Shown here piece after piece: positions 55,283-63,791 of a stretch of DNA of 64,000 nt. The notes beneath the pieces were generated by a model. That model ran no database searches. It was not told the origin of the DNA and worked only from the letters and a program-made list of their open reading frames with translations. The position numbers and the translations under genes were made by a program. Origin of the DNA: Sphingobacteriales bacterium (GTDB lineage: Bacteria > Bacteroidota > Bacteroidia > Sphingobacteriales > Sphingobacteriaceae); NCBI GenBank assembly GCA_026390835.1, contig JAPLFD010000016.1, positions 1-64,000 on the forward strand. Reading direction: 5' to 3'. The first letter of the stretch is position 1. Every line of letters starts with the position of its first letter.

Positions 55283-56065
55283 ATGATTCAACCATTAGCA
55301 TATATACATCCACAAGCAAAAATTGCTGAAAATGTGGTTATTGACCCTTTCGTTACCATCCACAAAGATGTAGTAATAGGCGAAGGTACCTGGATTGGCT
55401 CTAACGCCACCATTATGAATGGTGCTCGGATTGGAAAAAACTGTCGTATTTTTCCAGGAGCGGTTATTTCTGCTGTACCACAAGATTTAAAATTTGGGGG
55501 CGAAGACACCTTAGTGGTTATTGGCGATAACACTACCATTAGAGAATGTGTAACCATTAACCGTGGAACATCAGACAGAAAAGAAACACGAGTAGGTAAC
55601 AATGTTTTATTAATGGCCTACACCCACATTGCACACGATTGTGTAGTAGGCAATAATTGTATTTTAGCAAATGGTGTGCAATTGGCCGGCCACATTACCG
55701 TTGATGATTTTGCCATTATTGGTGGAATGAGTGCGGTACACCAATTCGTAAGTATTGGTGCGCATGTCATGATTTCCGGTGGTTCTTTAGTGCGTAAAGA
55801 TGTACCACCTTATACCAAGGCGGGTAGAGAACCACTTTCGTATGTGGGTATCAACTCGGTTGGTTTACGTAGGCGTGGGTTTAGCTCCGAAAAAATAAAC
55901 GAAATACAAGACATCTATCGGGTTTTATTCTTAAAAAATAGCAATACAACCAAAGCTCTCGATTTAGTAGAAGCTGGTTTTAAACCCACCGAAGAGCGTG
56001 ATGAAATTATTAATTTTATTCGTAATTCCAACCGCGGGGTAATGAAAGGTTTTGGCAACGGCTAA
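55283..56065 (+). CDS. lpxA: UDP-N-acetylglucosamine O-acyltransferase LpxA
   Basis: 260 residues, normal length. Left-handed beta-helix of hexapeptide repeats (IAENVVIDPFVTIHKDVVIGE onward), catalytic His in MAYTHIAHDCVVGNNC, and the helical C-terminus starting GVNSVGLRRRGFSSEKI. First acyltransfer of lipid A synthesis. Sits 4 nt after lpxC/fabZ and 5 nt before the ABC ATPase gene. Confidence 0.96.
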   Translation: MIQPLAYIHPQAKIAENVVIDPFVTIHKDVVIGEGTWIGSNATIMNGARIGKNCRIFPGAVISAVPQDLKFGGEDTLVVIGDNTTIRECVTINRGTSDRKETRVGNNVLLMAYTHIAHDCVVGNNCILANGVQLAGHITVDDFAIIGGMSAVHQFVSIGAHVMISGGSLVRKDVPPYTKAGREPLSYVGINSVGLRRRGFSSEKINEIQDIYRVLFLKNSNTTKALDLVEAGFKPTEERDEIINFIRNSNRGVMKGFGNG

Positions 56066-56070
56066 CTAAC

Positions 56071-56694
56071 ATGAAGGTTGTTCTTGAAAATATCGGAAGA
56101 AGATTTAACCAAGAATGGATCTTTAAATCGCTGTCTTACACACTCGAACCCAAACAATCTTATGCCGTTTTAGGTAGCAATGGCAGTGGCAAATCAACCT
56201 TAATACAACTTATTGCCGGTAACCTAAGTTCATCTGAAGGAAAAATAAGCTACGAAATAGGGGGTAAAAAACTAGAACCCGAAGAGGTTTACCAATACAT
56301 CAGTTTAGCCGCACCCTATTTAGAACTCATTGAAGAGTTTACCCTCGAAGAACAACTAGACTTCCACTTTCAGTTTAAAAAACAACTTGCCGGGACCACT
56401 AAAGAAACTTTATTAGAAACCCTAAACCTAAAGGGAGCACAACACAAGGCTATTAAATACTTTTCGTCGGGCATGAAACAACGGGTAAAACTAGCTTTGG
56501 CGGTTTTCTCAGATACCCCACTCTTATTGCTGGACGAACCTACATCCAACCTCGATGAACAAGGAATTGATTGGTATCGTTCATTAATAAGCCAATATGG
56601 TGTAAATAGAACTTTGGTGGTTTGCTCTAACCAGCAACACGAATACGACTATTGTACACATCAAATACAACTTGCCGATTACAAAAAATTTTAG
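56071..56694 (+). CDS. ABC transporter ATP-binding protein (207 aa)
   Basis: Walker A GSNGSGKSTLIQLI, Q-loop region in YQYISLAAPYLELIEEF, signature FSSGMKQRVKL and Walker B LLLLDEPTSNLDEQG are all present. The protein is short and lacks membrane helices. No permease gene is adjacent; being the last gene of the lipid A cluster (5 nt after lpxA), it may serve a lipid-related or other export step, but this is inference. It resembles the small CcmA-like group. Confidence 0.88.
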   Translation: MKVVLENIGRRFNQEWIFKSLSYTLEPKQSYAVLGSNGSGKSTLIQLIAGNLSSSEGKISYEIGGKKLEPEEVYQYISLAAPYLELIEEFTLEEQLDFHFQFKKQLAGTTKETLLETLNLKGAQHKAIKYFSSGMKQRVKLALAVFSDTPLLLLDEPTSNLDEQGIDWYRSLISQYGVNRTLVVCSNQQHEYDYCTHQIQLADYKKF

Positions 56695-56742
56695 CACTGC
56701 ACCAATAGTATGGTAGCTATTGTTAAATAGTAAAAAACACCC

Positions 56743-56750
56743 TAAGTTTG
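56743..56750 (+). promoter_or_regulatory. Promoter of efp
   Basis: TTG at 56720-56722, a 20-nt spacer, and TAAGTTTG at 56743-56750, matching the Bacteroidota promoter pattern; efp starts 43 nt downstream. Confidence 0.65.
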
Positions 56751-56793
56751 CAACACAAAATGGCTGCATTAGGGCAACATTAATTCGGTTTTT

Positions 56794-57354
56794 ATGGCAA
56801 AAGCATCAGAGGTTAAAAGTGGTAACATTCTTCGGTTTAACGGAGAGTTGGTTACAGTAGAAGAATTTCTTCACCGCACACCGGGAAACCTTCGGGCTTT
56901 CTATCAGGCTCGAATGCGTAACGTAAAAACCGGAAAATTGGTAGAATACCGCTTCCGTACCGACGAAGAGGTGGAAATCTGTCGGGTAGAAACCAACGAT
57001 TACCAATACCTATACGAAGACGGCGATTATTTTGTGGTTATGGATAACACGTCTTTTGAGCAGTTTAACATTCCTAAATTTTTGTTTGGCGATGCCGCTC
57101 GATTTATGAAAGAGGGAATGAACGTAATTGTAGCCTTCGAAAGCGAAGAGCCCATTATGGCGCAAGCCCCAGCAAGTGTTGAATTAGAAATTACCTACAG
57201 CGAACCTGCTGTAAAAGGCGATACTTCTACCAATGCGCTTAAAAGTGCAACCGTAGAAACAGGCGTAGAAATTAGAGTGCCTCTATTTATTAACCAGGGT
57301 GAAAGAGTTAGAATAGACACCAAAACCGGCGAATACATTGAGCGGGTTAAATAA
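56794..57354 (+). CDS. efp: Translation elongation factor P
   Basis: 186 residues, normal length, three beta-barrel domains. Begins AKASEVKSGNILRFNGELV; C-terminal GEYIERVK. It rescues ribosomes stalled at polyproline stretches. The tip loop reads RTPGNLRAF where Escherichia coli has KPGKGQAF, so the residue that takes beta-lysine (Lys34 there) is Asn32 here; modification of the known Lys or Arg type at that position is not possible. Single-gene transcript with its own promoter and terminator. Confidence 0.95.
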   Translation: MAKASEVKSGNILRFNGELVTVEEFLHRTPGNLRAFYQARMRNVKTGKLVEYRFRTDEEVEICRVETNDYQYLYEDGDYFVVMDNTSFEQFNIPKFLFGDAARFMKEGMNVIVAFESEEPIMAQAPASVELEITYSEPAVKGDTSTNALKSATVETGVEIRVPLFINQGERVRIDTKTGEYIERVK

Positions 57355-57385
57355 GATATTTAATTAAGTTTAAGTTGATTATAGC

Positions 57386-57415
57386 CGGTCTTGGAGCAAT
57401 CTAAGGCCGTTTTTT
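57386..57415 (+). terminator. Intrinsic terminator after efp
   Basis: Stem CGGTCTTGG / CTAAGGCCG (57386-57394 with 57401-57409, two G-U pairs), loop AGCAAT, then six T (57410-57415). Confidence 0.75.
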
Positions 57416-57423
57416 ATTTTTAG

Positions 57424-57431
57424 TACCTTTA
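57424..57431 (+). promoter_or_regulatory. Near-consensus -7 box of the cyclo-ligase gene
   Basis: TACCTTTA, one mismatch to TAnnTTTG; it ends 4 nt before the GTG at 57436. Confidence 0.35.
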
Positions 57432-57435
57432 TAGT

Positions 57436-58005
57436 GTGAACAAAGCCGAAGCCAGAACTCATTCTTTAAACGTGCGTAAATCCTTGTCCGAAAAACAAGT
57501 AGAAGACGCCAATATGGCAATTCTTGCACATTTTAAAACACTAGATTTTTCGGGCATCAAATACCTTCATCTTTTTTTACCCATAACGGCCAAAAATGAG
57601 GTGAACACACTCCTATTAGCCGATTGGTTACGGGAACATCAACCGACTGTTCACCTGGTGCTCTCCAAAAGCGACACCAAAAAGCACACGCTGCAACATT
57701 TTATTTGGGATGAACGCACCACACTTCAAACCAACCAATGGGGCATTACAGAACCCGACGGCGGATTAGAGGTAAAAGAAAAAGAAGTAGATATGATACT
57801 GATTCCCTTGTTAGCGTACGATCTGCGGGGTAACCGAGTGGGTTACGGAAAAGGCTTTTATGACCGCTTTTTAGCCAAGTGCAATGCAAACGTTCAAAAA
57901 GTGGGGTTATCGTATTTTGAACCCATAGAGCGTATAGAAGATGTTGAGTCCTTCGATATTAAGCTGAACAGCTGCATTAACCCAGAAAAAATCTGGAAAT
58001 TTTAA
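57436..58005 (+). CDS. 5-formyltetrahydrofolate cyclo-ligase
   Basis: 189 residues, normal length. C-terminal motif LLAYDLRGNRVGYGKGFYDRFL binds ATP and folate; the N-terminus is KAEARTHSLNVRKSLSEKQ. Converts 5-formyl-THF to 5,10-methenyl-THF. The start is a GTG at 57436, just after the -7-like box. Its stop overlaps that of convergent hutG by 4 nt (TTAA). Confidence 0.92.
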   Translation: MNKAEARTHSLNVRKSLSEKQVEDANMAILAHFKTLDFSGIKYLHLFLPITAKNEVNTLLLADWLREHQPTVHLVLSKSDTKKHTLQHFIWDERTTLQTNQWGITEPDGGLEVKEKEVDMILIPLLAYDLRGNRVGYGKGFYDRFLAKCNANVQKVGLSYFEPIERIEDVESFDIKLNSCINPEKIWKF

Positions 58006-58979
58006 TTGCTTTGCGCTTTTATAAAATCACTCACCAAATAGCCAATAAGATTGGCTACTAGGTTATTTGCATTTGCTATGCCTTCGCAAATATGTAGGTA
58101 GCCCAGTTTTGTACCCTTAGTTTGGTAGATAAAAGAACGCACTTGCTCGGCGGTAAAACCGGTGGGGCTAGCTGCACTAGCTGAAATCCAGGCAATACTA
58201 TCCAAGTCTACTTCTAAACCACAAAGCCCACGAGTAAATACTAATGCATTTTCAAAGGCCTTTTCGGGTGTGGTTTTTCCTATTAAAAAATCTTCGAAAT
58301 AAGTCGCTTGTATACGATCCGGATTACTGCATAATTCGGTTCTTAAATACTGAGCGTTGTAATTTTCGTGTAGTCCCAATACGGCATATTTATGTAGAAA
58401 GCCCTCCTGAAAAGCATACGAAAATCCGTTGCCACTGTGTCGTCCTTCTAGCGCCCTAAAGTCGGCATGGGCATCAATATTAATCGTATTTACAAGTTGA
58501 TTATTAATCTGCGAAAATGCTTTTAAAATGGGATAAGCGTTGTTGTGGCCACCGCCAATAAAAATAGGCACCTTTCCGGCTGCAAAAATTGCTTCCGCTA
58601 ATTTCATCACCGCTTCATCAATACTATTAACCAGCGTTCTTAATTGTGTTGTATCGGCTTCTTTAGCTTGCTTCATTTCCTCTTCAAAGCTTAAACAACC
58701 CAAAAGCAATACATCGGTTCCGGACAATATTGCAATACTCTGTATGTTACACAATACCGGAAGAACTGCCGACCAGGTGTTGGCAGCACCGGGCTTCCCG
58801 CCATTCGCTAACACGCCAACATCTTCTGCTAAACCAACCACCACAAATTTTGCAGCACTGGTGGTCAACTGCTCCAAAGTAGAAACGGTAGCAAACTCTT
58901 GACCTAGTTTTGTCTCCCCCTCTCTGCAAGTAGTAAGCGCTAGTAGGTCGGCCGAACTGTAAGTATGTAGTCTACTCAT
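58002..58979 (-). CDS. hutG: Formimidoylglutamase (arginase family)
   Basis: 325 residues from the ATG at 58979, which overlaps the hutI stop by 8 nt; an upstream ATG at 59015 is less likely. Manganese-site motifs of the arginase family: FIGGGHNNAYP, NIDAHADFRALEGRHSGNGF and EVDLDSIAW. Given the hut neighbours it should cleave formiminoglutamate to glutamate and formamide, the last step of histidine breakdown. Length and gene context support HutG rather than arginase or agmatinase. Confidence 0.9.
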   Translation of the reverse strand: MSRLHTYSSADLLALTTCREGETKLGQEFATVSTLEQLTTSAAKFVVVGLAEDVGVLANGGKPGAANTWSAVLPVLCNIQSIAILSGTDVLLLGCLSFEEEMKQAKEADTTQLRTLVNSIDEAVMKLAEAIFAAGKVPIFIGGGHNNAYPILKAFSQINNQLVNTINIDAHADFRALEGRHSGNGFSYAFQEGFLHKYAVLGLHENYNAQYLRTELCSNPDRIQATYFEDFLIGKTTPEKAFENALVFTRGLCGLEVDLDSIAWISASAASPTGFTAEQVRSFIYQTKGTKLGYLHICEGIANANNLVANLIGYLVSDFIKAQSN

Positions 58980-60222
58980 TTTCGTAGCGTTTTCCGTTAA
59001 TAAATACTCCTTCAATTAGGTTTTCTCCAAATGAATATGGGAGATAAGCCAATGAAGGCAATGCTTTGGTATAAAAGAAATTGGCCACTTTACCCACACT
59101 TAAGCTACCGTACATATCCGACAGTTCCATGGCGGCAGCACCATTTAGGGTGGCGGCATTAATGGCCTCTTCGGGTAGCATTTTTTGGCGCATACAAGCC
59201 AGTGAAACCACCAAATTCATATTTCCCGAAGGAGAAGAACCTGGGTTATAATCGGAAGCTAGCGCTAGGCACACATTTTTAGCAAGCAAGCGGCGGGCAT
59301 TGGCAAAAGGGATGCCTAAAAATAACGAACAATTGGGCAAGAGGGTTGCAATGGTGTTGCCGTTGGCAAGTGCATCTTCCGCAGCGGCATTCATTTCCTC
59401 TAAATGATCTACCGAGAGGGCTTGGTGGCGCACCGCCAACTCTACTGCTCCGCTGGCAGATAATTGGTTGGCATGTATTTTAGGTTTTAAACCATACGCT
59501 GTAGCAGCTGTTAAAATTTGATCCGTTTCGTCTAAAGAAAAGAATCCTTGTTCACAAAATACATCTATATAATCGGCCAAACCCTCGGCACTAATTTGTG
59601 GCAAAAGGGTTTTAAGCAACAGTTCTATATATCCTTGGTGATTTTCTTTGAATTCTTGTGGGTAAGCATGGGCGCCCAAAAATGTGGCTTTTATAGGAAT
59701 GGGTGACCATTCCTTCAGGCGTTTTATTACCCGAAGCATTTTTAATTCGCCTTCTACACCTAAGCCATAGCCACTTTTTAGTTCGATAGCTCCGGTTCCC
59801 AAGGCCATTACTTTTTGCAAACGTTGTTTAGCCAAAGCAAACAGCTCATCTTCGGAACAGGCTTGGATTTTTTGGGCCGAGTCTAAAATGCCACCACCGG
59901 CAAGGGCAATCTCTTCATAACTTTTACCCTGAATTTTTAGCACAAATTCCTCTTCTCGGCTAGCAGCGAAAACCAAATGTGTGTGCGAATCGCACCAAGA
60001 TGGAAAAACCCAAGCACCATTTAATGAAATTTGATTGAGTTGCGAAGCGTTTGTGGGCAAAGCATCCATAGAACCAAAGGCAGCAATGCGACCATCTTTT
60101 ACAAGCAACCAGGCGTTTTTAAGACTGGGGAGTTGCGCCATATCGGCACCACGAAGCAGCCGAACATTGGCATCGTGTATACCCACTAGGGTGTTTATGT
60201 TGGTGAAAAGAGTTGTTTCCAT
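58972..60222 (-). CDS. hutI: Imidazolonepropionase
   Basis: 416 residues, normal length. Metal site HxH in WCDSHTHLVFAASRE, further ligands in KIHANQLSASGAVELAV and LALASDYNPGSSPSGNM, and KSGYGLGVEGELKML. Hydrolyses imidazolone propionate to formiminoglutamate. It is 1 nt downstream of xth and overlaps hutG by 8 nt, so all are on one mRNA. Confidence 0.95.
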   Translation of the reverse strand: METTLFTNINTLVGIHDANVRLLRGADMAQLPSLKNAWLLVKDGRIAAFGSMDALPTNASQLNQISLNGAWVFPSWCDSHTHLVFAASREEEFVLKIQGKSYEEIALAGGGILDSAQKIQACSEDELFALAKQRLQKVMALGTGAIELKSGYGLGVEGELKMLRVIKRLKEWSPIPIKATFLGAHAYPQEFKENHQGYIELLLKTLLPQISAEGLADYIDVFCEQGFFSLDETDQILTAATAYGLKPKIHANQLSASGAVELAVRHQALSVDHLEEMNAAAEDALANGNTIATLLPNCSLFLGIPFANARRLLAKNVCLALASDYNPGSSPSGNMNLVVSLACMRQKMLPEEAINAATLNGAAAMELSDMYGSLSVGKVANFFYTKALPSLAYLPYSFGENLIEGVFINGKRYENE

Positions 60223-60223
60223 A

Positions 60224-60991
60224 TTAAAAGGCTAACTCTACCAATACCGGGCAATGGTCCGAATGTTTGGCATCGGGTAAAATGGCGGCACGTTTTAAAT
60301 TTAATTTAAGGGATTCGCTCACCAACGTATAATCAATGCGCCAACCCAAATTCTTTGAGCGGGCACCTGCACGGTAACTCCACCAGGTGTAGTGGTGGGG
60401 TTCTTCGTTAAAATGCCTGAAAGAATCTACAAAACCACTTTGAATAAAATTTTCCATCCACTCCCGCTCTTCGGGTAAAAAACCAGAGGAGTTGACATTC
60501 GATTTTGGATTGTGAATATCAATCGGTTTGTGGCAAATATTATAGTCGCCACAGATTACTAAATTAGGAATGCTGGTTTTTAAGTCGTTGATATAAAGCT
60601 GAAAATCACTCAAAAATTGATACTTAAAAGCTTGGCGTTCATCGCCACTAGAACCCGAAGGAAAATAGGTGCTTAATACCGAGCAGTGTTCAAAATCGGC
60701 ACGAATTACTCTACCCTCCCGGTCATAATTGGGCAGGCCGCAGCCGTATTCTACATGTGTGGGTGTAATTTTGGTAAAAATAGCGGTACCACTATAGCCT
60801 TTCTTCTCGGCCGGATACCAATAATGCTGATAACCCAGTTCTTCAAGCAAATGTAAATCAACCAACTGGTCGGGGCTAGCCTTAATTTCTTGTAAGCACA
60901 CCACATCGGCTTGGGTGGCCTTTAGCCAATCTAACCAGTTTTTACTTAGTGCGGCCCGAATGCCGTTTACGTTATAGGTGATTATTTTCAT
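60224..60991 (-). CDS. xth: Exodeoxyribonuclease III
   Basis: 255 residues. Motifs: KIITYNVNGIRAAL, CLQEIKA, YFPSGSSGDERQ, CGDYNICHKPIDIHNPK, RIDYTLVS and SDHCPV. AP endonuclease and 3'-5' exonuclease for base-excision repair. It lies inside the hut run: it overlaps the cyclophilin gene by 4 nt upstream and hutI follows after 1 nt. The link to histidine use is probably only cotranscription. Confidence 0.94.
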   Translation of the reverse strand: MKIITYNVNGIRAALSKNWLDWLKATQADVVCLQEIKASPDQLVDLHLLEELGYQHYWYPAEKKGYSGTAIFTKITPTHVEYGCGLPNYDREGRVIRADFEHCSVLSTYFPSGSSGDERQAFKYQFLSDFQLYINDLKTSIPNLVICGDYNICHKPIDIHNPKSNVNSSGFLPEEREWMENFIQSGFVDSFRHFNEEPHHYTWWSYRAGARSKNLGWRIDYTLVSESLKLNLKRAAILPDAKHSDHCPVLVELAF

Positions 60992-61686
60992 GGTTTGCTA
61001 GCCAATCCTAGTGATTTTTCTAATTTTTTGGCTTCTTTTTTCTTTAAAACCGTTACAGTCATACGCACATCGTCTACCGGTCTATCGGCTGCACCTGTTT
61101 TTACGGCGGCTATCGTATCTATCATTTCAATGCCTTGAACCACCTCACCAAACACGGTATAGTTTTGGTCGAGATGCGGAATACCGCCCAATGTTTTATA
61201 CACCTTTCGTTGCCAAGTAGGGATTTTTCGTTTTAATTTATTTTGTTCTAACAAATCCAATTGCTCATCGGTAAACACTTTACCTTGCGCCAAATAAAAC
61301 TGGCAAGCGCTAGATGCTTTGCTTGGAATATCATCTCTAGCGGCCGCAATTACTCCTTTTTTATGAAAAAGGCTATCGCGAAATTCTGCAGGCACGGTAT
61401 AGCCCCAATCACCATCGCCAAGGGCTTGACCCGGTTTGGCTGTTTTAGAATCGGGATCGCCACCCTGAATCATAAAACTCTTAATTACCCGATGAAAAAG
61501 CGTGCCACTTAATTTTCCCTCTTGAGTAATTTTCACAAAATTATCACGATGTAGTGGTGTTTGGTTATATAATAATACGATACAGGTGCCCTTTTCGGTA
61601 CTAATGCGTACAAATTGATGTTTAGGTTTTGCTGCAAAGGCAGTCAAAGAAAGAAATACTAGGCAGGCAATAAGAGATTTTTTCAT
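60988..61686 (-). CDS. Periplasmic peptidyl-prolyl isomerase (cyclophilin type)
   Basis: 232 residues with a signal peptide (MKKSLIACLVFLSLTAFA). The cyclophilin core has FHRVIKSFMIQGGDPDS and the active-site Arg within it, and CQFYLAQGKVF. A loop around 135-160 is longer than in small cyclophilins. Helps folding of exported proteins. Overlaps xth by 4 nt (ATGA) and lies 29 nt after the unknown gene that follows hutU. Confidence 0.9.
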   Translation of the reverse strand: MKKSLIACLVFLSLTAFAAKPKHQFVRISTEKGTCIVLLYNQTPLHRDNFVKITQEGKLSGTLFHRVIKSFMIQGGDPDSKTAKPGQALGDGDWGYTVPAEFRDSLFHKKGVIAAARDDIPSKASSACQFYLAQGKVFTDEQLDLLEQNKLKRKIPTWQRKVYKTLGGIPHLDQNYTVFGEVVQGIEMIDTIAAVKTGAADRPVDDVRMTVTVLKKKEAKKLEKSLGLASKP

Positions 61687-61715
61687 AACATGCTGTTTTT
61701 ATAAATATAGGTTGT

Positions 61716-62054
61716 TTATTGATTGTCGAAATAAGTAACAATGAGTGATTTAAGTACTAATTCTTGCTCTAAAAGGGTATAAGCCGGAACGGGTTTTACT
61801 AATTTCCAATGTGGCCAACCATCCTGATCGAGGCCCTCTAATTCATAAAAGCCTAATTCGCTAAAAAGCCTGCAATTGGCAATATGCATCAGTTCTTCTT
61901 TTTGGCGCTTGCTGAATTTTTGAGGACCCTGGCCCAATTCCTGCACACCAATTAAAAAGAGAAAAACCTTTAAATCGGGTGCTTCACTTTCAAAATCTTG
62001 TGCAATGCGCTGCTGCAAAGCCTCAAATTGTTTATTTACTTCGCCAGGTCTCAT
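61716..62054 (-). CDS. Conserved-looking hut-linked protein, unknown function (112 aa)
   Basis: I do not recognise the family. Mostly helical, with [45 protein letters not shown] and an acidic-aromatic end ([30 protein letters not shown]). No signal peptide and one Cys. Its ATG overlaps the hutU stop (ATGA, 4 nt), so it is translationally coupled to urocanate hydratase, which points to a role in histidine use, for example regulation or cofactor handling; that is inference. Confidence 0.7.
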   Translation of the reverse strand: MRPGEVNKQFEALQQRIAQDFESEAPDLKVFLFLIGVQELGQGPQKFSKRQKEELMHIANCRLFSELGFYELEGLDQDGWPHWKLVKPVPAYTLLEQELVLKSLIVTYFDNQ

Positions 62055-63724
62055 TTGCTTAAACGTTGTTTTAAATCTAATTTATGTTTTCTAGCAGTAT
62101 CTTTTGCTATATCGTAGCCGGCATCGGCATGGCGTATAACACCCATAGCCGGATCGTTGTGAAGTACGCGTTGAATTCTGCGTGCCGCATCAGCGGTTCC
62201 ATCGGCCACAATAACCATCCCGGCGTGAATAGAGTAACCAATACCCACCCCGCCGCCGTGGTGTAAAGACACCCAGCTGGCACCGCCAGCCGTGTTAATT
62301 AAGGCGTTTAAAATGGGCCAGTCGGCCACAGCATCAGAGCCGTCTTTCATGGCTTCGGTTTCTCTGTTCGGCGATGCTACCGAACCGGTGTCTAAATGGT
62401 CTCTACCAATTACAATAGGCGCTTTCACCTTGCCTTCTGCTACTAATTTATTAAAGGCCAAACCGGCTTTTTCTCGTTCACTTTGACCTAACCAGCAAAT
62501 TCTGGCGGGTAAACCCTGAAAAGCAATGCGTTCTTGCGCCATGGTAATCCACCGACGAAGGCCTTCATTTTCCGGGAAAAGATCGAGAATTACTTGATCG
62601 GTTACCGCAATATCGGCGGGATCGCCGCTGAGTGCTGCCCAGCGAAATGGGCCCTTGCCCTCACAGAAAAGCGGGCGGATATAGGCCGGAACAAATCCCG
62701 GAAAATCAAAGGCGTTTTTTACCCCAACCTCGAGCGCTCTGCCTCGAAGGTTATTCCCATAATCGAAGGTAATGGCGCCTCGTTTTTGCAACTCGAGCAT
62801 GCAGTGTACGTGCTTGGCCATAGTGGCATAGGATTGTTTGGTGTATTCGGCGGGGTTGCTTTCGCGAAGTACGTTTGCTTGTTCCACCGATAGCCCTTCG
62901 GGAAAGTAACCCACAAGAGGGTCATGGGCCGATGTTTGATCGGTAAGCGTATCCGGTGTAATATTTCGTTCAATCATGCGGTTTAATAAATCAACCGCAT
63001 TGGCTACTAGCCCGATGGATAGGGCCTTGCCCTCTTTTTTATACTGAAGTGCTCGATCGATGGCTTCATCAATATCGTAACAAATTTCATCTATATAGCG
63101 TGTTTCTAGTCGTTTCTGAATGCGCCATTCTTCTACTTCGGCAGCTAAACATACGCCCTCGTTCATGGTAATGGCTAAGGGTTGGGCACCACCCATGCCC
63201 CCTAAACCCGCAGTTACTGATAGGGTGTGTTTTAGGCTGCCGCCAAAATGCTGACGGGCCAATTCGCCGAATGTTTCGTAAGTGCCTTGTACAATTCCTT
63301 GCGAACCAATATAAATCCAAGAACCTGCAGTCATTTGTCCATACATCATAAGACCCTTGTCTTCCAATTCATCAAAATGTTGCTGGGTTGCCCAATGCGG
63401 CACCAATTGCGAATTGGAAATTATTACACGAGGGGCATCTTTGTGGGTGGGCAAAATACCTACTGGCTTACCCGACTGTATCAATAAGGTTTCGTCTTCT
63501 TCTAAATCTTGTAGTGCTTTAATAATTAGAGCTAGCGCTTCCGGATTTCGAGCCGCTTTTCCTCTACCTCCATAAACAATGAGATCTTCGGGTCGCTCGG
63601 CCACATCTGGGTCGAGATTATTTAATAGCATACGCAAAGCTGCTTCTTGAACCCAGCCCTTACAACTTAGTTTTGTACCTGTTGGCGTGTTTTTTACAGA
63701 CAGGTCTATTTTTTCGGTATTCAT
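62051..63724 (-). CDS. hutU: Urocanate hydratase
   Basis: 557 residues, normal length. NAD-binding and active-site stretches: [43 protein letters not shown], and the catalytic Cys in [12 protein letters not shown]. Converts urocanate to imidazolone propionate with tightly bound NAD+. First gene of a six-gene minus-strand run: hutU, unknown, cyclophilin, xth, hutI, hutG. A TACCTTCG box (one mismatch) lies at 63755-63748 upstream. Confidence 0.96.
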   Translation of the reverse strand: MNTEKIDLSVKNTPTGTKLSCKGWVQEAALRMLLNNLDPDVAERPEDLIVYGGRGKAARNPEALALIIKALQDLEEDETLLIQSGKPVGILPTHKDAPRVIISNSQLVPHWATQQHFDELEDKGLMMYGQMTAGSWIYIGSQGIVQGTYETFGELARQHFGGSLKHTLSVTAGLGGMGGAQPLAITMNEGVCLAAEVEEWRIQKRLETRYIDEICYDIDEAIDRALQYKKEGKALSIGLVANAVDLLNRMIERNITPDTLTDQTSAHDPLVGYFPEGLSVEQANVLRESNPAEYTKQSYATMAKHVHCMLELQKRGAITFDYGNNLRGRALEVGVKNAFDFPGFVPAYIRPLFCEGKGPFRWAALSGDPADIAVTDQVILDLFPENEGLRRWITMAQERIAFQGLPARICWLGQSEREKAGLAFNKLVAEGKVKAPIVIGRDHLDTGSVASPNRETEAMKDGSDAVADWPILNALINTAGGASWVSLHHGGGVGIGYSIHAGMVIVADGTADAARRIQRVLHNDPAMGVIRHADAGYDIAKDTARKHKLDLKQRLSK

Positions 63725-63791
63725 GGGTAGTGTTTTTATAACCTACACGAAGGTAGTAAAATTGTTTTTTTACTTAACTTAGCTAATAATA

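Noticed and set aside
58540-58902. 120-codon plus-strand frame inside hutG
   Set aside because: Antisense shadow of the arginase-fold coding sequence, with no start context.
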